Assembly: GCA_036172665.1 (NCBI GenBank)
Contig: CM069876.1
Location: 38,099,001-38,163,000, forward strand
Direction: 5' to 3'
DNA: 64,000 bases
Source of the DNA: Prosopocoilus inquinatus
Taxonomy: Eukaryota > Arthropoda > Insecta > Coleoptera > Lucanidae
This document shows, piece after piece, positions 55,879 through 64,000 of this stretch. The first letter of the stretch is position 1; every line of letters starts with the position of its first letter. Both the position numbers and the translations under genes were made by a program. The notes under the pieces are model-generated. The model ran no database searches. It was not told the DNA's origin and saw only the letters and a program-made list of their open reading frames with translations.

Positions 55879-56260
55879 GTTCGTTGCTTAAGTATCTGTC
55901 ATTATATTTTTTTTTTTTCTTCCCCCCCTTCAAACTTATTACCTATACCTTATTTCACTTTTTATACCGATCTAAGCTCCACGTTTTATTCATTCAAATC
56001 ATTTTAAACTGATTATAATATTGAAACACTTGTGCTAAACAGTGCAGCCAAATTACATAAATCTCCTGGCACCAAAATAAACGTGCATTTATTAACCATA
56101 AAAGTCGTCGCATTTAAAACAGTTCGAACGTAAAAATTTATAATGCCAGAATAAGTTTGCCTTTTATTTATTAGTTGGAAATATCACTGCCGAATTTAAA
56201 CAACTTGAGCCACTTCCGCCACAAACATGTCAGAGGTGGCTCAATAAAAAAATAATTTGC
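55879..56260. other. Gene-free sequence
   Basis: Nothing beyond T-rich tracts was recognised. Confidence 0.45.
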
Positions 56261-57842
56261 ATGTTATGTCGTTTTGATTTAATGCATTTTGCGAAGGATA
56301 AAGGAGTATGCGTTCTTCAAAGTTAAAAATAATAATCATAATTTATACATCCGTTCACTTCAGGAATCAATTCTCTCACCACACCTCTCTTGATTTCCAT
56401 TTGAGCAGTCAAGTAAAAAAAACATGATTTTTCAAAATTTCTTCTCACGCTCTTGTGAAATGCCTTCCTTGATGTTTATAATTGGTTTTAGATTTCATTG
56501 TTGTTTGTTTTGCTTCCCTTCCCTTTCCAATTTGTGCTGAATTAATGAATTGTTTCGTGGAGGTTTCAAAACGCTGAAGATTTCACTCGTCCATCGCTTT
56601 TTTAATTTCAAAATATTATCTTAAATTTGATTCGCATTATACCACGCCATCTTGACCCTATTTCAAACCTGTTCATCACGTTAAAATTAATTACTTGAGT
56701 TTTTTTAGGATTTGCTTGTAGCAGAAATACGTAAAGTTTCTCGTTTTGTTTTCTCCTATAAAATCGTTTTAGAAAGATGGAAGAATAAATCGTATGCAAC
56801 AATAAAATTTCGAGACTTGCCTGAATAGATTGTACCATGACAATAAATTGGCATTTATAATACATCTCCATGCTTAACGGCACACTCAAATATATGCAAC
56901 CAATTCTACACCACTCTTAAGACGTTTTCAATATGGAGTCAGTCGTAAGTGCTAAACTTATGATAAAGAGACGACTTTGGAGAGTCTCCACTTCAAGTGT
57001 GTAGGTATGGTTGCCTAACTAACTACCAGGAAAGGGCATAGAGATAAGATGTTATGTCATTTTGATTTAATGCATTTTGCGAAGGAAAAAGGAGTATGCG
57101 TTTTTCAAAGTTAAAAATAATAATCATAATCTATACATCCGTTCACTGCAGGAATCAATTCTCTCACCACACCTTTCTTGATTTCCATTGGAGCAGTCAA
57201 GTAAAAAAAAAACATGATTTTTCAAAATTTCTTCTCACGCTCTTGTGAAATGCCTTCCTTGATGTTTATAACTGGTTTTAGATTTCATTGTTGTTTGTTT
57301 TGCTTCCCTTCCCTTTCCAATTTTGTGCTGAATTAATGAATTGCTTCGTGGAGGTTTCAAAACGCTGAAGATTTCACTCGTCCATCGCTTTTTTAATTTC
57401 AAAATATTATCTTAAATTTGATGCGCCAGCGACCGCATTGTACCACGCCATCTTGACCCTATTTCAAACCTGTTCATCACGTTAGAATTAATTACTTGAG
57501 TTTTTTTTTAGGTTTTGCTTGTCGCAGAAGTACGTAAAGTTTCTCGTTTTGTTTTCTCCTATAAAATCGTTTTAGAGAGATGGAATAATAAATCGTACGG
57601 AACAATTAAATTTCGAGACTTGCCTGAATAGATTGTACTATGACAATAAATTGGCATTTATAATAAATCTCCCTGCTTAACGGCACACTCAAGTATATGC
57701 AACCAATTCTACCCCACTCTTAAGACGTTTTCAATATGGAGGCAGTCGTATGTGCTAAACTTATGATAAAGAGACGACTCCAGTTCAAGTGCGTAGTTAT
57801 GGTTGCCTAACTAACTAGCAGGAAAGGGCATAGAGAGAAGAT
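56261..57842. repeat. 788-bp tandem duplication
   Basis: ATGTTATGTC begins copies at 56261 and 57049, and the copies remain readable side by side to AAAGGGCATAGAGA at their ends. Differences are scattered substitutions, small indels and an inserted GCGCCAGCGACC-like stretch in the second copy near 57423. No gene is inside. Confidence 0.9.
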
Positions 57843-58350
57843 CGAGTGGAATTCAAAAACTGTTATCGGTTTAATAAAGATCGCTATCTGTTTAATAGGA
57901 TCTGCCCTCTGCTTAATAAAACCTCCAACCCCAGTTACTTTGAAGGGCATTGGAGCAATCTTAGATACCATGTCATTAAACCAATTCAATTGCTTTAAAT
58001 GATTAACAATGGGTCAGATGAATAAAACAAAGCAAATGCCTTTGCTTGAACTTTTTTAAAGAAAACTACCAAATATTTGGAGAAAAAACTATTGTGCTCG
58101 TAATATAATTAGAGTTTTTATAAGAGGAATTGGATAATGACTTATAACTGAAAATTTTCCAAGTAATTTAGCATTAAAAAAAAATTAATAACTGAAGTAA
58201 AAGCATTTGCTTCATTTTATTCATCTAGCCTAATGAACCAATTGTAGGTACTCCAGACGATATTAGATCAATTTCAAATGTTCTGAATGACATTAGACCA
58301 CACACTATTCTCTCCATGCCCATTCCTGTTGGTCAGTAGTTAGGCAACCA
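57797..58350. mobile_element. Foldback-like element (~555 bp)
   Basis: TGGTTGCCTAACTAACTAGC and AGGAAAGGGCATAGAGA at the left recur inverted at 58309-58350 (TCTCCATGCCCATTCCTG, TAGTTAGGCAACCA). A second nested pair, AGATGAATAAAACAAAGCAA near 58017 and its inverse TTGCTTCATTTTATTCATCT near 58209, lies inside. The left terminus overlaps the end of the 788-bp duplication, so similar termini may have shaped that duplication. Confidence 0.6.
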
Positions 58351-59399
58351 GGTTTGAAACGGAGACCGCCATGTTAAATTAAATGGGGATTTGCTTGTAA
58401 CTTTTATTGTTGATATCGTTGAAAAAAACTGAGTTGGTGATACTCGATAATAAGAGCGAATTCAAAAGAAGAACTAATGAAATCAATAAAATAAAAGCAA
58501 GACCAACGAGGAGAGCAAAACAGTTTAGAATGGAAATAAACGAAAATAAAACAAAACACAGAAGAAGGAAGACAAAATACACGCATTGAGATGAAGACAG
58601 GACAAACAATTCAAGTATAAATTATAAATGAAAAACGTAAAAGTAAAAAAAAAAAACAAATTACACTAAACGTAGTTAAAATTTTGATAAGAAAAGAGGG
58701 AGATGACTTAAAGTAAAGAGAATAGAGAGTGAAAGTACCAAAACGTAAGTAAATTACAAGAACGTTCGAACTGGTCAAGACAGGTAATGAGAAGAAAACA
58801 AATAGAAATGGTTAGAAGAATCACACAATGCAATGCATTATGGCCAAGAATCGAAGAAATACGAAAGCAGAAACGGCCAGACCAATTATATGAGGACATA
58901 AGAGCGACAAGAGCAGAAACCCAGGAACCAAAGTGTAAAAATAAAAGGAAATGGAAAGAAACTTAACGAGTCCAGCCTAGATCAGAACAACAACCTGTAA
59001 CAACAATTCAAAATTGAAAATGAGAAATAATCAGCGTTGACAAACATATTTAAACGTCTTTGCGTTAGCCAAAATAAAAAAAAAAAAGAGAAAAACCAGT
59101 GGAAATGTTGCAGTGAAATACAAAAGACCTGAGACAACGCGAAATCTTCATGGAGAGCAGAATTCACCATCATCGCTTGTACAATATACAAATCCTAAAC
59201 CAAAAGTATGAAAAAAAAAATACTAAAATGAAAATAGACTAACTAAGAGATTCAATAAGAAGAAGAGGAAGTAGAGTACCATGAAGATGAAGAAAATGGT
59301 GACATAATAAAAAAAGGAAAACTATACAATCACAGGATAAGAAGAAGACAAACGGAAGATTGTAAATAATAATGGTGCAGCAAAATCTATGGAAAAGAG
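58351..59399. other. Purine-rich gene-free sequence
   Basis: The plus strand is rich in A and G and gives lysine/arginine-rich frames without recognised motifs. It may be decayed upstream sequence of the Penelope-like fragments, but I cannot show this. Confidence 0.4.
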
Positions 59400-59625
59400 A
59401 ACGATCCGAAATCAAATTGGATTGTTGAAAATGATCTAATTTTTTTAAGAAAATTAAAAGAGATCGATGTCTTAATTTTCGATATAAGGAATGATTTATT
59501 TTTAAAGGCTTTTTTGTGGCAAAACAATGAGCTAAGTGTTCTTTAAAACGTGTCGGTATATTTCTTTTTGTTTGCCCAATATATTTTTTAGTGCACCCTT
59601 GACGAGATATTTCATAGATTGGCAA
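59400..59625 (-). pseudogene. Penelope-like GIY-YIG endonuclease fragment, minus copy
   Basis: The minus strand reads IYEISRQGCTKKYIGQTKRN followed by IPTRFKEHLAHC, the GIY-YIG endonuclease signature of Penelope-like retroelements (YEI..C..KYIG.TKR...R..EH). After LAHC the sequence no longer matches the plus copy, indicating truncation or divergence. No reverse-transcriptase domain is nearby. Confidence 0.72.
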
Positions 59626-59942
59626 ATCCTAAAGACAAACCTGAACCAAATCAGAAATCAAGAATCTATGAAATATCTTGTCAAGGGTGTACTAGAAAAT
59701 ACATTGGGCACACAAAAAGAAATATACTGACACGTTTTAAAAAACACTTAGCTCATTTAAAGTACAATAGAATTGAAAAATCCCAACATATTTTTGACAC
59801 CTGTCATAAAATAGATTTAAACAATCTTAGGTTAGTAAAAGCAACGTCAAGCAACAGGGAATTAGACGGGTTTGAAACCATTTTCATTTACAAAAATAAT
59901 GAACACCGATCATGGGCCTTTGGTAGGTTCCGTGTTGCTTGA
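59619..59942 (+). pseudogene. Penelope-like GIY-YIG endonuclease fragment, plus copy
   Basis: The 107-codon frame contains IYEISCQGCTRKYIGHTKRN, ILTRFKKHLAH, SQHIFDTCHKIDL and LDGFETIFIYKN, then stops after FGRFRVA. This covers most of the C-terminal GIY-YIG domain of a Penelope-like element, which nicks DNA during retrotransposition. The upstream reverse transcriptase is missing. It abuts the minus copy head-to-head: their IYEIS codons are about 45 bp apart. A hammerhead-like motif lies 130 bp downstream. Confidence 0.78.
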
Positions 59943-60069
59943 CTTTGTTGACGCAATCCAGTGAGACGCTCGCTTTAAAGAGCACGCTTCATTGGAGCGG
60001 AACGAATTAGTATATAAAGTAGCGATAGGCATAACACAGTCACTTCTCTTGTGATCAAGAAGAAGGCAT

Positions 60070-60110
60070 CTACTGAAGATGGCAGCATAGCTGCCGAAAT
60101 ACGTATCTAG
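60070..60110 (+). ncRNA. Candidate hammerhead ribozyme of a Penelope-like element
   Basis: CTA pairs TAG as a short stem I. The core is CTGAAGA, one extra T, stem II GGCAGC-ATA-GCTGCC (six pairs), GAAA, TACGTA, then TC as the candidate cleavage site directly before TAG. Penelope-like elements are known to carry hammerhead motifs near their ends, and this one follows a GIY-YIG fragment of the same strand. The extra nucleotide after CUGAAGA and the very short stem III make self-cleavage as a monomer uncertain. Confidence 0.6.
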
Positions 60111-60600
60111 TTTTTAAACAAACTTTTTGTGGTTAGGAGGTTAAATCCAATTTCTTTCTAATACAAACCACAGTCTCCAATACATTTTAATATCGAAAAT
60201 TTCTGATTTATAGAATTGACAGTGACGACCAAAATTTAAAGCTCGCGACTGTATCCATCTACCTTTTGAAACACACAAAGATCGCTCAAGGGCTTAACTT
60301 GACTTATGAGGCCGTCGTGTACGTTTGAGTTTTAAAAAATTTTCAGAAATTCATCAAAATATTTCCAAATTATATAGTATAATAATAATAATAATAGTAA
60401 AGGGCTGGAGCCCTTTACAACAAGAGTATACTTGGCGCTCAGAATTGATTTCTTGATCTTACACCTCTTTATGTGAGCTTCATATCAATATTTACAATTA
60501 CCCAGATGAAATCCAATGAACTGTCAACAATATCTTGGAATATCTCTAGTAACTTCCTAAAATCTCCCTGTTTTGCTAACACCGCTTTAATAGGTGTTTT
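60111..60600. other. Gene-free sequence with an element-tail hairpin
   Basis: GTAAAGGGCT-GG-AGCCCTTTAC at 60398-60419 is a perfect 10-bp hairpin preceded by an ATAATAATAATAATA run. On the minus strand this order (hairpin then trinucleotide tail) resembles the 3' end of a non-LTR retroelement. Confidence 0.45.
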
Positions 60601-62365
60601 CCTTTTGCCATAAATCTCATCTCACCTCAGATAAACGTCACTTCCGTTCTAACGAACAAGCAAGTTTGAACGTATTTTTTAACCTGTCGACCAACGGGAG
60701 TGCTTGAATCGCACGATGGGAGGCCAACATTGTAGTTCAATCTTACTTGTTCGCGCCAACGGAAATGACGTTTATGTGATCTGACATAAGATTGATGACA
60801 AAAGGAATGCAGCTAATAACCAGATGTAAATCTCGATATCGGTCAAGCTCGAGGAAGTGCAAGAAGAGGACAATCAATTTTGATCACCCTGTAAAGCATA
60901 GAAATTTATTATAGCGCTTTTCTTTTGTTAACGTTAACCGCTGCCAACTGTCCAAGTCTTCAAAGCCATTTGTTCCTTTCACTTTTGGCATCAAGCCTTG
61001 GGACGTTAAAACTGTCTTTCCCCTTACCCCTTGAGAACATGCTTTTCAGCTCCGGCTTCACGCTTGAATTTGAAATGTGAGGTTAGGTATTACATGACAT
61101 ACGAGTACGTTTCGGTATTTAGCATAAATTTATGTATTTTTTTCTTCTATTAATAAAATAAATTCGTTTTCGGCGAAATTTTCCATCTTTGCTTCATAAA
61201 AGAAAGACACTTCGAGAGTAAATCTAAACTCCAAGTTCGTGAGGTTATGAAAGTTTTCTTTTAATCAGGGTTGTCAGATTTTTTGCAGGCAATGTCGCCA
61301 ACTTGTCGTCAAAGTGTAGCCAAAAGGCGCCAATTTGTTCTAAAGTCAAAGACAAGAAACAAAAATCGCCTATTTGGATATCAAATGTCAGAACAACAAT
61401 AAAGAAAAACAATTGAAAATTAATAAATGAATAATAATTACCATAAATAAGTAATTTTCGTTGTAATAAGGTGTGCGTGCACCTTTCCTTTTGCCACAAA
61501 TCCCACCTCACCTCAGATAACGTCATTTCTAACGAACAAGCAAGTTTGAACGTATTTTTGAATCTGTCGACCAATGGGAGTGCTTCAATCGCACTATGGG
61601 AGGTCAACATTGTGGTTCAAACTTACTTGTTCCCGCCAATGGAAATGACGTTTATGTGATCTGAGATAAGATTGATGACAAAAGGAATGCAGCTAATAAC
61701 CAGATGTAAATCTCGATATCGGTCAAGCTCGAGGAAGTGCAAGAAGAGAACAATCAATTTTGATCACCCTGTAAAGCATAGAAATTTATTATAGCGCTTT
61801 TCTTTTGTTAACGTTAACCGCTGCCAACTGTCCAAGTCTTCAAAGCCATTTGTTCCTTTCACTTTTGGCATCAAGCCTTGGGATGTTAAAACTGTCTTTC
61901 CCCTCACCCCTTGAGAACATGATTTTCAGCTTCGGCTTCATGCTTGAATTTGAAATGTGAGGTTATGAATTGCATGACGTACGAGTACGTTTCGGTATTT
62001 AGCATAAATTTATGTTTTTTTTTTCTTCTATTAATGAAATAAATTCGTTTTCTGCGAAATTTTCCATCTTTCCTTCATAAAAAAAGACACTTCGAAAATA
62101 AATCTGAACTCCCAAGTTCGTGAGGTTATGAAAGTTTTCTTTTAATCAGGGTTGTCAGATTTTTTGCAGGCAATGTCGCCAACTTGTCGACAAAATGTAG
62201 CCGAAAGGCGCCAATTTTTTCCAAAAAGTCAAAGACAAGAAACAAAAAATCGCCTAGTTGGGATATCAAAAATCAGAACAACAATAAAAAAAACAATTGA
62301 AAATTAATAAATGAATAATTACCATAAATAAATAATTTTTGTTGTAATAAGGTGTGCGTGCACCT
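60601..62365. repeat. 886-bp tandem duplication with an embedded inverted-repeat element
   Basis: CCTTTTGCCA begins copies at 60601 and 61487, and both run to TTGTAATAAGGTGTGCGTGC at about 61460 and 62341. Inside each copy an inverted-repeat element (60613-60793 and about 61499-61673) pairs ATAAACGTCACTTCCGTT and CGAACAAGCAAG with CTTACTTGTTCG and AACGGAAATGACGTTTAT. The inner element was therefore present before the duplication. No protein is encoded. Confidence 0.88.
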
Positions 62366-63595
62366 CCAACATAAAAAATTGCTTTTGACGTCAGTTCCAT
62401 CCTAATTAAGGATAGGCCAACACCTATTATCAAGTTGTAAAACCTGTACATCAGTGTTATTGGGAAAACTTCTTTGCTCATCACAATGATGATGATATAA
62501 CTATCTTCCATCTATCCGTCGATAAAACAGCAGCTTTTTCACCTACAATAAATTAATTAATCCTCGCAATAATAACCGGGCCATCAAGGACGGCCAGTTG
62601 AGCCCAAGCCCAGCAGCATTTCTAAAGAAATTCAAATGTGGGATCTGCTACTTCGTAAATAAATTTTTTTATTGTTAAACCAGATAATAAATTACTTTGG
62701 CTGTTATATAACAGGGCGTTATTTTTGTACATACTCGATTGATTAGTATTTCAGAATGTGGGAGAATCGTTTCAGAATTCTTCGTTTCTCGAGAGCAGCG
62801 CAACAACTTTAAATGTCAATTAAACGACGGCGACGTCGGAATCTTTAATGATCTAGAAAGCACGCATGGTAAGGTAAAGAATGCTTTTAAATTATGTTCT
62901 TTATGGACCAATTAGATGAGATGATATCGTTTAAACCACATGTAGTTGTAGAGACACAGGAAAACTTTCACGTCCAATTACTTTTCCTCTTCGAAATAAG
63001 TTAATTACTTCTGCGTAAATCAAATCTGATGCGGTAATCCTGGCCCCAGAAACAAAAGCGACGGTTTCAGGAGACCCTGAAACTACATGCTATTTAGGTC
63101 AATGCTGGGGTAAGCGATATTTAGGTCACATCCGGGTCGCTTTTCTGGGTCACCTGTCACCGCTTCTTAATTTATTTCATGATAAAAAAGGGAAAGAAAG
63201 GGGAACGTTTTAAAAACGCACGCCTCGAAGGGATACACAACGTTATTTATTATAAGATCGCATCGATTAGACGTGTGAAATATTGTATTTTCGCGAGTAC
63301 TTGCAAGTAAATGTAGAGTGAGCAATTTCAACGTGACCCAATTCAGTTGAGAACACTGCAAACTGCAAGGTTGGTGTTCATTTAACAAGCATAATCTCTT
63401 CTGAAAGTACGGAGCTATCGTATTTACTCACACTCGAGAAAATCAACACACTTACGTGTTCAGTCAACGCCATCCCATTCCCTTATGAGATTATCGTGTA
63501 ACAAAGATAACAAATACAAATGTGGCAAGAGCAACAAGGAAAGCAAACAGTTTCCGGCCGACTGTCTAATCAAAAGTGTATTAGGTTAAGTCATT
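62366..63595. other. Gene-free sequence
   Basis: No exon, RNA gene or element end was recognised. Base composition is less extreme than elsewhere, but the frames lack motifs. Confidence 0.45.
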
Positions 63596-63745
63596 ATTAC
63601 CGGACGGAATTATGTATTTTGTTCGGTTTATTTCGAACGAGGCGGCAACGAGCGTTTACTCGTGGCTGCAGCGTTATATATTTGCCGCTTCGTTTGCATT
63701 TAATCGAACAAAATATATAATTCCGTTCTCTGGTCATTATTCAGT
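63596..63745. mobile_element. Foldback element (~150 bp)
   Basis: ACGGAATTATGTATTTTGTT followed by CG, TTTATTTCGAACGAGGCGGC and AA in the left arm is mirrored on the right by TTGCCGCTTCGTTTGCATTT, AATCGAACAAAATATATAAT and TCCGT. Arms are about 55 bp with scattered mismatches. The open frames across it are by-products of the palindrome. Confidence 0.7.
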
Positions 63746-64000
63746 AAGCCGCAATAAATTGCCATTTATAAAACGTTACTTTAAATACAACAAACTTTCG
63801 ACCATGTTTCTTTAATCCCTGGATGAGTTTATTGTGCGACAAGGATAGATAGAAAAAAAAAATCATTAATGTCGCTGCTTGAACACGAATTGTGTTAATT
63901 TAAAACCTTAAGAAAATTACGAAATGGCTGACACCTGGCGGTGGAGTTTTGCGAAGAGCTCCATAATAAGGAAAACATTGGAATGACATTTGCTTGTTAA

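Noticed and set aside
62596..62630. GGCCATCAAGGACGGCC-like palindrome near 62580
   Set aside because: Short and imperfect with no supporting context.

Overview
The window looks like AT-rich nuclear DNA of an insect. The firmest evidence is three tandem plus-strand genes for Tweedle (DUF243) cuticular proteins, a family known from insects. A beetle is my guess from general texture, not something the sequence proves. No rRNA gene, CRISPR array, operon or other bacterial feature is visible. Only about 3.2 kb of the 64 kb is convincingly protein coding.

Gene 1 (exons 20528-20542 and 24320-25384, 359 aa), gene 2 (26579-26596 and 32356-33366, 342 aa) and gene 3 (42619-42633 and 42706-43809, 372 aa) share one architecture. 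A tiny first exon holds only the first 5-6 codons, a phase-0 intron splits the signal peptide, and one large second exon carries the rest. Each encodes a secreted protein with the four-block DUF243 domain in its middle. Genes 1 and 2 are glycine-rich sisters with shared promoter blocks, a 17-residue signal peptide and a common polyadenylation segment. Gene 3 is Pro/Ser/Thr-rich with a 72-bp intron, against 3.8 and 5.8 kb in genes 1 and 2. All three have a TATA box shortly upstream of the ATG. They probably supply structural proteins to the same chitin-based cuticle.

Layout: 1-20.1 kb is gene-free, with purine-rich degenerate tandem arrays (1.4-1.9 and 3.7-5.8 kb), a MITE at 6.5 kb, a textbook hAT-type MITE at 9.4 kb and a ~178-bp tandem array at 11.7-12.2 kb. 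20.2-33.5 kb holds genes 1 and 2, whose introns carry a decayed ~170-bp array, a 183-bp palindrome, tRNA-like hairpins, MITEs and reverse-transcriptase debris. 33.6-42.4 kb has a 197-bp duplication, a MITE, a hammerhead-like motif, a 177-bp array and LINE remains. Gene 3 follows. 44-64 kb is dense in tandem duplications and foldback elements, plus a head-to-head pair of Penelope-like GIY-YIG endonuclease remnants.

The most interesting thread is a set of hammerhead-ribozyme-like motifs (about 23.06, 27.6-27.7, 35.7 and 60.1 kb). One lies downstream of a Penelope-like endonuclease fragment, two sit head-to-head in a perfect palindrome flanked by a 14-bp target-site duplication, one is solo, and decayed relatives appear to form the 22-kb array. 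This would fit a Penelope/retrozyme-like lineage seen at several stages of decay. All coordinates and pairings were read by eye; no alignment or folding program was run.
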